This document shows, one piece after another, positions 10,462 through 23,102 of a DNA stretch of 64,000 nucleotides; the stretch's first letter is position 1; each line of letters opens with the position of its first letter. Position numbers and translations under genes: made by a program. The stretch spans positions 186,001 through 250,000 of the forward strand of contig NW_027183505.1 in NCBI RefSeq assembly GCF_041296385.1, read 5' to 3'. The DNA is from Aphelocoma coerulescens. Taxonomy: Eukaryota > Chordata > Aves > Passeriformes > Corvidae. The notes under the pieces were generated by a model. It made no database searches. It saw nothing but the letters and a program-made list of their open reading frames with translations, and had not been told where the DNA came from.

Positions 10462-12643
10462 TGGGACAGCCAGCTGCAGAGCTCAAGGGAAGAAGCCCAA
10501 AGTGTCACAATGGCTCCTTGCCTTCACATGCAACACCTGGGTCACAATGGTCTCCTTGATTCCATGAGGCCCCACTGTGTCACAATGGCTCCTTGGTTCC
10601 ATCAGGTTCCGCAGTGTCACCATGGTCTCCTTTGATCCGCACTGTCATCATGGACAATTGGTTCCATGAGGCCCCGCAGTGTCACAATGGTCCCTTGCTT
10701 CCATAGGTTTGATGTTGTAACAATGGACTCCTTGCTTCTATGAGCTAGCCTGCTTTTTGCAGAGGTGTCTTTGGTTCCAACAAGGCCCCGCTGTGTCTCA
10801 GTGCACCCTGGCTTCCATGTGGATGTGGAGTATCACAAAGGCTCCTTGGTTCCACCAGGTCCTGCTGTGTCACAATGGGTCCTGTGGTCCCTGAGGCCCT
10901 CCAAAGTCATCGTGAAGGCTTGCTTCCATGAGGTTCCATTATGTGCCAGTGGTCATCTTGGTTCCAGGAGTTTCCTTAGTGTCACAATGCTCTCCATGCT
11001 TCCTTTAGGCCCTGCTTTGCCACAATGGTCCCCTTGTTTCCATGAGGCCCTGCTGTGTCACAATGGACGTACGGTTCCATGATGTTGCGTGGTGTCACCG
11101 TGCTCTTCTTGAATCCGCAGTGTAACCATGGACCATTGGTTCCATGCGGCCTGGCAGTGTCACAATGGGCTCCTTGATTCCATGATTCCCCACGGTGTCA
11201 CAATGGAGCCTTGTTTCTAGGAGGTTCTGTACTGTGACAATTGTCTCCTTGATGCCATCAGCCCCTGCAGTGTCACAATGGCTCCTTGGTTCCATGAGGA
11301 ACACAATAGCTTGGCATAAGCATTGAGCAACAGCTGCTGAACACACCTGGCAACATCTGCTTGCATCAAAAGAGGGCTTCAAGCTGACAATGGCACCAGC
11401 AGCTTCCATCTGCAACAGACACCCAGGAAAGGACAGGCTGTGCCAGTTTGGACAAATTTGGAGGAAAATATCCTCTGATAGAAGGCAGGTTACACCCAGC
11501 CATCCCCCACCAGGTTTGGGAAAAAAGAATTTTCCTGGGAAGAAAGTGAAAGAGAGAAAACCTCTTTTTTTAACAAACACCCAGGAAAAGGATAACAATG
11601 CTAAATATTAAAACCTCTCGCTGTGCAGAGAAAGCTGGGATAATTTGAGAGTCCTTCCGTGTTTCGGTGGGGTCTCCTGAAACATCCATAGACAGCGAGG
11701 CCCGTGCAAAGAAACAGGGAGCGATTCTTGAGAGAAGTTTCAGAGCTCTTTCTTCTCCAGCCACATGGGCGGGGCACTGCCAAAGAACTGAGCAATCACG
11801 GCACAAGCAGGGCCCTCCTCGCACAAGGCAACACAAAATAAGCAGTGCTGAACAGGATTAGGGCACATGTGAGCAGGGAGCAGGGAGACCCCCCGTGCCC
11901 AGGCCATGCCTCTACCCCAGGGTCCCCTCTTCCCATGACCTCATGGCAGGGGGGAGGAACCCCAACACTTCCGTAGGTGTAGTCTCTCTCCTCCTCCTTG
12001 CAGCTGCCTCATGGGCCCACATTCAGGGCTCCCACCTGGGTAGAAAATTCTCCCAATGTGCTCTGATGTTGAAAGAGTCAAGAAGAGAAGAAGGGAAAAA
12101 AACCCCCGAAGTCCCAGGAAAACAAAGTTCAACTCTCCATCTCCCTCCAGAGAAAAGGAGCTGAAAACTGGCTAAAAAGAAACAAGGTTGTTTCCACCGC
12201 TCTTGCTGCAAGCAGGATGCAGAGGAGTGTGTATGTGTGTCCTTGAACAAACGCTCTGAGAAGTTTGTCCGTTTTTTTTTTTTCCTCTCTCCCCTCTCAG
12301 GCTCAGTTGAAAGGCACAGAAATGCACAAAGTTCACTTCTGGGCATAGAGCAGCAATAGGGGATACACATGATAAAGTCACCCCAAGACACAGGGACAGA
12401 GAATTCAGTGGAAAGACTCCGAGAATTCTGCTCCCAGAGATCATTCCTGCTCACACTGACCCTTGTAGAAAGGGGACATCGTTCCAGGCAGCCTGTACTG
12501 AGCATGTGGCTCCTGAGTGGGGTTTGTTGTTTAGGAAACCTGCTCCGGCTTTTCCATTCTTTCCTTCCAAACAGGAAAACTTCTCCTGGGGCTGTGTGCA
12601 GGCAGAGCCCTGAGGAGAGCAGGTGGCACATGGTGCGCTGGGC
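10462..12643 (+). repeat. Unit U6, H subtype
   Basis: Length 2182 bp; minisatellite block 10505-11299. Typical H copy with ctgtgacaattgtc, acacccagg, 6-C tract, 12-T tract and a single attc. Forms a 4357 bp dimer with U7. Confidence 0.97.
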
Positions 12644-14818
12644 TGGGACAGCCAGCTGCAGAGCTCAAGGGAAGAAGCCCAAAGTGTCACAATGGCTCCT
12701 TGCCTTCACATGCAACACCTGGGTCACAATGGTCTCCTTGATTCCATGAGGCCCCACTGTGTCACAATGGCTCCTTGGTTCCATCAGGTTCCGCAGTGTC
12801 ACCATGGTCTCCTTTGATCCGCACTGTCATCATGGACAATTGGTTCCATGAGGCCCCGCAGTGTCACAATGGTCCCTTGCTTCCATAGCTTTTACGTTGT
12901 AACAATGGACTCCTTGCTTCTATGAGCTAGCCTGCTTTTTGCAGAGGTGTCTTTGGTTCCAACAAGGCCCCGCTGTGTCTCTGCACCCTGGCTTCCATGT
13001 GGATCTGGAGTATCACAAAGGCTCCTTGGTTCCACCAGGTCCTGCTGTGTCACAATGGGTCCTGTGGTCCCTGAGGCCCTCCAAAGTCATTGTGGAGGCT
13101 TGCTTCCATGAGGTTCCATTATGTGCCAGTGGTCATCTTGGTTCCAGGAGTTTCCTTAGTGTCACAATGCTCTCCATGCTTCCATTAGGCCCTGCTTTGC
13201 CACAATGGTCCCCTTGTTTCCATGAGGCCCCGCTGTGTCACAATGGACCTATGGTTCCATGATGTTGCGTGGTGTCACCGTGCTCTTCTTGAATCCGCAG
13301 TGTAACCATGGACCATTGGTTCCATGCAGCCGTGTCACAATGGGCTCCTTGATTCCATGATTCCCCACGGTGTCACAATGGAGCCTTGTTTCTAGGAGGT
13401 TCTGTACTGTCACAATTGCCTCCTTGATGCCATCAGCCCCTGCAGTGTCACAATGGCTCCTTGGTTCCATGAGGAACACAATAGCTTGGCATAAGCATTG
13501 AGCAACAGCTGCTGAACACACCTGGCAACATCTGCTTGCATCAAAAGAGGGCTTCAAGCTGACAATGGCACCAGCAGCTTCCATCTGCAACAGAGACCCA
13601 GGAAAGGACAGGCTGTGCCGGTTTGGACAAATGTGGAGGAAAATATCCTCTGATAGAAGGCAGGTTACACCCAGCCCTCCCCCACCAGGTTTTTGGAAAA
13701 AAGAACTTTCCTGGGAAGAAAGTGAAAGAGATAAAAACTATTTTTTTAACAAACACACAGGAAAAGGATAACAATGCTAAATATTAAAAGCTCTCGCTGT
13801 GCAGAGAAACCTGGGATAATTTGAGAGTCCTTCCGTGTTTCGGTGGGGTCTCCTGAAACATCCATAGACAGCGAGGCCCGTGCAAAGAAACAGGGAGCGA
13901 TTCTTGAGAGAAGTTTCAGAGCTCTTTCTTCTCCAGCCACATGGGCGGGGCACTGCCAAAGAACTGAGCAATCACAGCACAACCAGGGCCCTCCTCGCAC
14001 AGGGCAACACAAAATAAGCAGTGCTGAACAGGATTAGGGCACATGTGAGAAGGGAGCAGGGAGACCCCGTGCCCAGGCCATGCCTCTACCCCAGGGTCCC
14101 CTCTCCCATGACCTCATGGCAGGGGGGAGGAACCCCAACACTTCCGTAGGTGCAGTCTCTCTCCTCCTCCTTGCAGCTGGCTCATGGGCCCACATTCAGG
14201 GCCCCCACCTCGGGAGAAAATTCTCCCAATGTGCTCTGATGTTGAAAGAGTCAAGAAGAGAAGAAGGGAAAAAAACCCCCAAAGTCCCAGGAAAACAAAG
14301 TTCAACTCTCCATCTCCCCCCAGAGAAAAGGAGCTGAAAACTGGCTAAAAAGAAACAAAGTTGCTTCCCTCTGCTCTTGCTGCAAGCAGGATGCAGAGGA
14401 GTGTGTATGTGTGTCCTTGAACAAACGCTCTGAGAAGTTTGTCCGGTTTTTTTTCCTCTCCCCCCTCTCAGGCTCAGTTGAAAGGCACAGAAATGCACAA
14501 AGTTCACTTCTGGGCATAGAGCAGCAATAGGGGATACACACGATAAAGTCACCCCAAGACACAGGGACAGAGAATTCAGTGGAAAGACTCCGAGAATTCT
14601 GCTCCCAGAGATCATTCATTCCTGCTCACACTGACCCTTGTAGAAAGGGGACATCGTTCCAGGCAGCCTGTACTGAGCATGTGGCTCCTGAGTGGGGTTT
14701 GTTGTTTAGGAAACCTGCTCCGGCTTTTCCATTCTTTCCTTCCAAACAGGAAAACTTCTCCTGGGGCTGTGTGCAGGCAGAGCCCTGAGGAGAGCAGGTG
14801 GCACATGGTGCGCTGGGC
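12644..14818 (+). repeat. Unit U7, D2 subtype with a private substitution
   Basis: Length 2175 bp; minisatellite block 12687-13474. Typical D2, with a private C at 13810 (gagaaacctggg instead of gagaaagctggg). It is followed directly by the deleted unit U8. Confidence 0.97.
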
Positions 14819-16564
14819 TGGGACAGCCAGCTGCAGAGCTCAAGGGAAGAAGCCCAAAGTGTCACAATGGCTCCTTGCCTTCACATGCAACACCTGGGTC
14901 ACAATGCTCTCCATGCTTCCTTTAGGCCCTGCTTTGCCACAATGGTCCCCTTGTTTCCATGAGGCCCTGCTGTGTCACAATGGACGTACGGTTCCATGAT
15001 GTTGCGTGGTGTCACCGTGCTCTTCTTGAATCCGCAGTGTAACCATGGACCATTGGTTCCATGCGGCCTGGCAGTGTCACAATGGGCTCCTTGATTCCAT
15101 GATTCCCCACGGTGTCACAATGGAGCCTTGTTTCTAGGAGGTTCTGTACTGTGACAATTGTCTCCTTGATGCCATCAGCCCCTGCAGTGTCACAATGGCT
15201 CCTTGGTTCCATGAGGAACACAATAGCTTGGCATAAGCATTGAGCAACAGCTGCTGAACACACCTGGCAACATCTGCTTGCATCAAAAGAGGGCTTCAAG
15301 CTGACAATGGCACCAGCAGCTTCCATCTGCAACAGACACCCAGGAAAGGACAGGCTGTGCCAGTTTGGACAAATTTGGAGGAAAATATCCTCTGATAGAA
15401 GGCAGGTTACACCCAGCCATCCCCCACCAGGTTTGGGAAAAAAGAATTTTCCTGGGAAGAAAGTGAAAGAGAGAAAACCTCTTTTTTTAACAAACACCCA
15501 GGAAAAGGATAACAATGCTAAATATTAAAACCTCTCGCTGTGCAGAGAAAGCTGGGATAATTTGAGAGTCCTTCCGTGTTTCGGTGGGGTCTCCTGAAAC
15601 ATCCATAGACAGCGAGGCCCGTGCAAAGAAACAGGGAGCGATTCTTGAGAGAAGTTTCAGAGCTCTTTCTTCTCCAGCCACATGGGCGGGGCACTGCCAA
15701 AGAACTGAGCAATCACGGCACAAGCAGGGCCCTCCTCGCACAAGGCAACACAAAATAAGCAGTGCTGAACAGGATTAGGGCACATGTGAGCAGGGAGCAG
15801 GGAGACCCCCCGTGCCCAGGCCATGCCTCTACCCCAGGGTCCCCTCTTCCCATGACCTCATGGCAGGGGGGAGGAACCCCAACACTTCCGTAGGTGTAGT
15901 CTCTCTCCTCCTCCTTGCAGCTGCCTCATGGGCCCACATTCAGGGCTCCCACCTGGGTAGAAAATTCTCCCAATGTGCTCTGATGTTGAAAGAGTCAAGA
16001 AGAGAAGAAGGGAAAAAAACCCCCGAAGTCCCAGGAAAACAAAGTTCAACTCTCCATCTCCCTCCAGAGAAAAGGAGCTGAAAACTGGCTAAAAAGAAAC
16101 AAGGTTGTTTCCACCGCTCTTGCTGCAAGCAGGATGCAGAGGAGTGTGTATGTGTGTCCTTGAACAAACGCTCTGAGAAGTTTGTCCGTTTTTTTTTTTT
16201 CCTCTCTCCCCTCTCAGGCTCAGTTGAAAGGCACAGAAATGCACAAAGTTCACTTCTGGGCATAGAGCAGCAATAGGGGATACACATGATAAAGTCACCC
16301 CAAGACACAGGGACAGAGAATTCAGTGGAAAGACTCCGAGAATTCTGCTCCCAGAGATCATTCATTCCTGCTCACACTGACCCTTGTAGAAAGGGGACAT
16401 CGTTCCAGGCAGCCTGTACTGAGCATGTGGCTCCTGAGTGGGGTTTGTTGTTTAGGAAACCTGCTCCGGCTTTTCCATTCTTTCCTTCCAAACAGGAAAA
16501 CTTCTCCTGGGGCTGTGTGCAGGCAGAGCCCTGAGGAGAGCAGGTGGCACATGGTGCGCTGGGC
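14819..16564 (+). repeat. Unit U8, H subtype with the same 440 bp deletion as U1
   Basis: Length 1746 bp. The deletion junction, tcacaatg at 14899-14906 followed by ctctccatgcttc, is identical to that of U1. The residual minisatellite block is 14862-15216. It differs from U1 by the attc duplication (attcattcc at 16360-16368), which is normally a D-type feature and explains the extra 4 bp. As in U1, the next unit is D1. Confidence 0.96.
14899..14906 (+). other. Junction of 440 bp deletion in U8
   Basis: Same junction as in U1, exactly 14818 bp downstream, with the same flanks on both sides. Confidence 0.93.
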
Positions 16565-18745
16565 TGGGACAGCCAGCTGCAGAGCTCAAGGGAAGAAGCC
16601 CAAAGTGTCACAATGGCTCCTTGCCTTCACATGCAACACCTGGGTCACAATGGTCTCCTTGATTCCATGAGGCCCCACTGTGTCACAATGGCTCCTTGGT
16701 TCCATCAGGTTCCGCAGTGTCACCATGGTCTCCTTTGATCCGCACTGTCATCATGGACAATTGGTTCCATGAGGCCCCGCAGTGTCACAATGGTCCCTTG
16801 CTTCCATAGCTTTTACGTTGTAACAATGGACTCCTTGCTTCTATGAGCTAGCCTGCTTTTTGCAGAGGTGTCTTTGGTTCCAACAAGGCCCCGCTGTGTC
16901 TCAGTGCACCCTGGCTTCCATGCGGATCTGGAGTATCACAAAGGCTCCTTGGTTCCACCAGGTCCTGCTGTGTCACAATGGGTCCTGTGGTCCCTGAGGC
17001 CCTCCAAAACCATCGTGGAGGCTTGCTTCCATGAGGTTCCATTATGTGCCAGTGGTCATCTTGGTTCCAGGAGTTTCCTTAGTGTCACAATGCTCTCCAT
17101 GCTTCCATTAGGCCCTGCTTTGGCACAATGGTCCCCTTGTTTCCATGAGGCCCCGCTGTGTCACAATGGACCTATGGTTCCATGATGTTGCGTGGTGTCA
17201 CCGTGCTCTTCTTGAATCCGCAGTGTAACCATGGACCATTGGTTCCATGCGGCCTGGCTGTGTCACAATGGGCTCCTTGATTCCATGATTCCCCACGGTG
17301 TCACAATGGAGCCTTGTTTCTAGGAGGTTCTGTACTGTCACAATTGTCTCCTTGATGCCATCAGCCCCTGCAGTGTCACAATGGCTCCTTGGTTCCATGA
17401 GGAACACAATAGCTTGGCATAAGCATTGAGCAACAGCTGCTGAACACACCTGGCAACATCTGCTTGCATCAAAAGAGGGCTTCAAGCTGACAATGGCACC
17501 AGCAGCTTCCATCTGCAACAGAGACCCAGGAAAGGACAGGCTGTGCCGGTTTGGACAAATGTGGAGGAAAATATCCTCTGATAGAAGGCAGGTTACACCC
17601 AGCCATCCCCCACCAGGTTTGGGAAAAAAGAATTTTCCTGGGAAGAAAGTGAAAGAGAGAAAACCTCTTTTTTTAACAAACACACAGGAAAAGGATAACA
17701 ATGCTAAATATTAAAAGCTCTCGCTGTGCAGAGAAAGCTGGGATAATTTGAGAGTCCTTCCGTGTTTCGGTGGGGTCTCCTGAAACATCCATAGACAGCG
17801 AGGCCCGTGCAAAGAAACAGGGAGCGATTCTTGAGAGAAGTTTCAGAGCTCTTTCTTCTCCAGCCACATGGGCGGGGCACTGCCAAAGAACTGAGCAATC
17901 ACAGCACAACCAGGGCCCTCCTCGCACAGGGCAACACAAAATAAGCAGTGCTGAACAGGATTAGGGCACATGTGAGAAGGGAGCAGGGAGACCCCGTGCC
18001 CAGGCCATGCCTCTACCCCAGGGTCCCCTCTCCCATGACCTCATGGCAGGGGGGAGGAACCCCAACACTTCCGTAGGTGCAGTCTCTCTCCTCCTCCTTG
18101 CAGCTGGCTCATGGGCCCACATTCAGGGCCCCCACCTCGGGAGAAAATTCTCCCAATGTGCTCTGATGTTGAAAGAGTCAAGAAGAGAAGAAGGGAAAAA
18201 AACCCCCAAAGTCCCAGGAAAACAAAGTTCAACTCTCCATCTCCCCCCAGAGAAAAGGAGCTGAAAACTGGCTAAAAAGAAACAAAGTTGCTTCCCTCTG
18301 CTCTTGCTGCAAGCAGGATGCAGAGGAGTGTGTATGTGTGTCCTTGAACAAACGCTCTGAGAAGTTTGTCCGGTTTTTTTTCCTCTCCCCCCTCTCAGGC
18401 TCAGTTGAAAGGCACAGAAATGCACAAAGTTCACTTCTGGGCATAGAGCAGCAATAGGGGATACACACGATAAAGTCACCCCAAGACACAGGGACAGAGA
18501 ATTCAGTGGAAAGACTCCGAGAATTCTGCTCCCAGAGATCATTCATTCCTGCTCACACTGACCCTTGTAGAAAGGGGACATCGTTCCAGGCAGCCTGTAC
18601 TGAGCATGTGGCTCCTGAGTGGGGTTTGTTGTTTAGGAAACCTGCTCCGGCTTTTCCATTCTTTCCTTCCAAACAGGAAAACTTCTCCTGGGGCTGTGTG
18701 CAGGCAGAGCCCTGAGGAGAGCAGGTGGCACATGGTGCGCTGGGC
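16565..18745 (+). repeat. Unit U9, D1 subtype
   Basis: Length 2181 bp; minisatellite block 16608-17402. It carries the D1 marks seen in U2 (tgcggatctgg, aaaaccatcgtgg, tttggcaca, ggcctggctgtg, attcattcc). The pair U8-U9 parallels U1-U2. Confidence 0.97.
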
Positions 18746-20927
18746 TGGGACAGCCAGCTGCAGAGCTCAAGGGAAGAAGCCCAAAGTGTCACAATGGCTC
18801 CTTGCCTTCACATGCAACACCTGGGTCACAATGGTCTCCTTGATTCCATGAGGCCCCACTGTGTCACAATGGCTCCTTGGTTCCATCAGGTTCCGCAGTG
18901 TCACCATGGTCTCCTTTGATCCGCACTGTCATCATGGACAATTGGTTCCATGAGGCCCCGCAGTGTCACAATGGTCCCTTGCTTCCATAGGTTTGATGTT
19001 GTAACAATGGACTCCTTGCTTCTATGAGCTAGCCTGCTTTTTGCAGAGGTGTCTTTGGTTCCAACAAGGCCCCGCTGTGTCTCAGTGCACCCTGGCTTCC
19101 ATGTGGATGTGGAGTATCACAAAGGCTCCTTGGTTCCACCAGGTCCTGCTGTGTCACAATGGGTCCTGTGGTCCCTGAGGCCCTCCAAAGTCATCGTGAA
19201 GGCTTGCTTCCATGAGGTTCCATTATGTGCCAGTGGTCATCTTGGTTCCAGGAGTTTCCTTAGTGTCACAATGCTCTCCATGCTTCCTTTAGGCCCTGCT
19301 TTGCCACAATGGTCCCCTTGTTTCCATGAGGCCCTGCTGTGTCACAATGGACGTACGGTTCCATGATGTTGCGTGGTGTCACCGTGCTCTTCTTGAATCC
19401 GCAGTGTAACCATGGACCATTGGTTCCATGCGGCCTGGCAGTGTCACAATGGGCTCCTTGATTCCATGATTCCCCACGGTGTCACAATGGAGCCTTGTTT
19501 CTAGGAGGTTCTGTACTGTGACAATTGTCTCCTTGATGCCATCAGCCCCTGCAGTGTCACAATGGCTCCTTGGTTCCATGAGGAACACAATAGCTTGGCA
19601 TAAGCATTGAGCAACAGCTGCTGAACACACCTGGCAACATCTGCTTGCATCAAAAGAGGGCTTCAAGCTGACAATGGCACCAGCAGCTTCCATCTGCAAC
19701 AGACACCCAGGAAAGGACAGGCTGTGCCAGTTTGGACAAATTTGGAGGAAAATATCCTCTGATAGAAGGCAGGTTACACCCAGCCATCCCCCACCAGGTT
19801 TGGGAAAAAAGAATTTTCCTGGGAAGAAAGTGAAAGAGAGAAAACCTCTTTTTTTAACAAACACCCAGGAAAAGGATAACAATGCTAAATATTAAAACCT
19901 CTCGCTGTGCAGAGAAAGCTGGGATAATTTGAGAGTCCTTCCGTGTTTCGGTGGGGTCTCCTGAAACATCCATAGACAGCGAGGCCCGTGCAAAGAAACA
20001 GGGAGCGATTCTTGAGAGAAGTTTCAGAGCTCTTTCTTCTCCAGCCACATGGGCGGGGCACTGCCAAAGAACTGAGCAATCACGGCACAAGCAGGGCCCT
20101 CCTCGCACAAGGCAACACAAAATAAGCAGTGCTGAACAGGATTAGGGCACATGTGAGCAGGGAGCAGGGAGACCCCCCGTGCCCAGGCCATGCCTCTACC
20201 CCAGGGTCCCCTCTTCCCATGACCTCATGGCAGGGGGGAGGAACCCCAACACTTCCGTAGGTGTAGTCTCTCTCCTCCTCCTTGCAGCTGCCTCATGGGC
20301 CCACATTCAGGGCTCCCACCTGGGTAGAAAATTCTCCCAATGTGCTCTGATGTTGAAAGAGTCAAGAAGAGAAGAAGGGAAAAAAACCCCCGAAGTCCCA
20401 GGAAAACAAAGTTCAACTCTCCATCTCCCTCCAGAGAAAAGGAGCTGAAAACTGGCTAAAAAGAAACAAGGTTGTTTCCACCGCTCTTGCTGCAAGCAGG
20501 ATGCAGAGGAGTGTGTATGTGTGTCCTTGAACAAACGCTCTGAGAAGTTTGTCCGTTTTTTTTTTTTCCTCTCTCCCCTCTCAGGCTCAGTTGAAAGGCA
20601 CAGAAATGCACAAAGTTCACTTCTGGGCATAGAGCAGCAATAGGGGATACACATGATAAAGTCACCCCAAGACACAGGGACAGAGAATTCAGTGGAAAGA
20701 CTCCGAGAATTCTGCTCCCAGAGATCATTCCTGCTCACACTGACCCTTGTAGAAAGGGGACATCGTTCCAGGCAGCCTGTACTGAGCATGTGGCTCCTGA
20801 GTGGGGTTTGTTGTTTAGGAAACCTGCTCCGGCTTTTCCATTCTTTCCTTCCAAACAGGAAAACTTCTCCTGGGGCTGTGTGCAGGCAGAGCCCTGAGGA
20901 GAGCAGGTGGCACATGGTGCGCTGGGC
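18746..20927 (+). repeat. Unit U10, H subtype
   Basis: Length 2182 bp; minisatellite block 18789-19583. Standard H copy. It opens the first of two 8714 bp tetramers (U10-U13). Confidence 0.97.
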
Positions 20928-23102
20928 TGGGACAGCCAGCTGCAGAGCTCAAGGGAAGAAGCCCAAAGTGTCACAATGGCTCCTTGCCTTCACATGCAAC
21001 ACCTGGGTCACAATGGTCTCCTTGATTCCATGAGGCCCCACTGTGTCACAATGGCTCCTTGGTTCCATCAGGTTCCGCAGTGTCACCATGGTCTCCTTTG
21101 ATCCGCACTGTCATCATGGACAATTAGTTCCATGAGGCCCCGCAGTGTCACAATGGTCCCTTGCTTCCATAGCTTTTACGTTGTAACAATGGACTCCTTG
21201 CTTCTATGAGCTAGCCTGCTTTTTGCAGAGGTGTCTTTGGTTCCAACAAGGCCCCGCTGTGTCTCTGCACCCTGGCTTCCATGTGGATCTGGAGTATCAC
21301 AAAGGCTCCTTGGTTCCACCAGGTCCTGCTGTGTCACAATGGGTCCTGTGGTCCCTGAGGCCCTCCAAAGTCATTGTGGAGGCTTGCTTCCATGAGGTTC
21401 CATTATGTGCCAGTGGTCATCTTGGTTCCAGGAGTTTCCTTAGTGTCACAATGCTCTCCATGCTTCCATTAGGCCCTGCTTTGCCACAATGGTCCCCTTG
21501 TTTCCATGAGGCCCCGCTGTGTCACAATGGACCTATGGTTCCATGATGTTGCGTGGTGTCACCGTGCTCTTCTTGAATCCGCAGTGTAACCATGGACCAT
21601 TGGTTCCATGCAGCCGTGTCACAATGGGCTCCTTGATTCCATGATTCCCCACGGTGTCACAATGGAGCCTTGTTTCTAGGAGGTTCTGTACTGTCACAAT
21701 TGCCTCCTTGATGCCATCAGCCCCTGCAGTGTCACAATGGCTCCTTGGTTCCATGAGGAACACAATAGCTTGGCATAAGCATTGAGCAACAGCTGCTGAA
21801 CACACCTGGCAACATCTGCTTGCATCAAAAGAGGGCTTCAAGCTGACAATGGCACCAGCAGCTTCCATCTGCAACAGAGACCCAGGAAAGGACAGGCTGT
21901 GCCGGTTTGGACAAATGTGGAGGAAAATATCCTCTGATAGAAGGCAGGTTACACCCAGCCCTCCCCCACCAGGTTTTTGGAAAAAAGAACTTTCCTGGGA
22001 AGAAAGTGAAAGAGATAAAAACTATTTTTTTAACAAACACACAGGAAAAGGATAACAATGCTAAATATTAAAAGCTCTCGCTGTGCAGAGAAAGCTGGGA
22101 TAATTTGAGAGTCCTTCCGTGTTTCGGTGGGGTCTCCTGAAACATCCATAGACAGCGAGGCCCGTGCAAAGAAACAGGGAGCGATTCTTGAGAGAAGTTT
22201 CAGAGCTCTTTCTTCTCCAGCCACATGGGCGGGGCACTGCCAAAGAACTGAGCAATCACAGCACAACCAGGGCCCTCCTCGCACAGGGCAACACAAAATA
22301 AGCAGTGCTGAACAGGATTAGGGCACATGTGAGAAGGGAGCAGGGAGACCCCGTGCCCAGGCCATGCCTCTACCCCAGGGTCCCCTCTCCCATGACCTCA
22401 TGGCAGGGGGGAGGAACCCCAACACTTCCGTAGGTGCAGTCTCTCTCCTCCTCCTTGCAGCTGGCTCATGGGCCCACATTCAGGGCCCCCACCTCGGGAG
22501 AAAATTCTCCCAATGTGCTCTGATGTTGAAAGAGTCAAGAAGAGAAGAAGGGAAAAAAACCCCCAAAGTCCCAGGAAAACAAAGTTCAACTCTCCATCTC
22601 CCCCCAGAGAAAAGGAGCTGAAAACTGGCTAAAAAGAAACAAAGTTGCTTCCCTCTGCTCTTGCTGCAAGCAGGATGCAGAGGAGTGTGTATGTGTGTCC
22701 TTGAACAAACGCTCTGAGAAGTTTGTCCGGTTTTTTTTCCTCTCCCCCCTCTCAGGCTCAGTTGAAAGGCACAGAAATGCACAAAGTTCACTTCTGGGCA
22801 TAGAGCAGCAATAGGGGATACACACGATAAAGTCACCCCAAGACACAGGGACAGAGAATTCAGTGGAAAGACTCCGAGAATTCTGCTCCCAGAGATCATT
22901 CATTCCTGCTCACACTGACCCTTGTAGAAAGGGGACATCGTTCCAGGCAGCCTGTACTGAGCATGTGGCTCCTGAGTGGGGTTTGTTGTTTAGGAAACCT
23001 GCTCCGGCTTTTCCATTCTTTCCTTCCAAACAGGAAAACTTCTCCTGGGGCTGTGTGCAGGCAGAGCCCTGAGGAGAGCAGGTGGCACATGGTGCGCTGG
23101 GC
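20928..23102 (+). repeat. Unit U11, D2 subtype with caattag variant
   Basis: Length 2175 bp; minisatellite block 20971-21758. D2 with A at 21126 (caattagttcc, normally caattggttcc). U15 has the same change exactly 8714 bp later. Confidence 0.97.

Larger units (their letters stand above)
6105..14818 (+). repeat. Dimeric higher-order repeat H-D2, two copies of 4357 bp (U4-U7)
   Basis: U4-U5 and U6-U7 are each 2182 + 2175 bp. They show the same alternation as U10-U19 but lack the tetramer marks and carry their own changes at 6881, 10181 and 13810. Confidence 0.9.
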
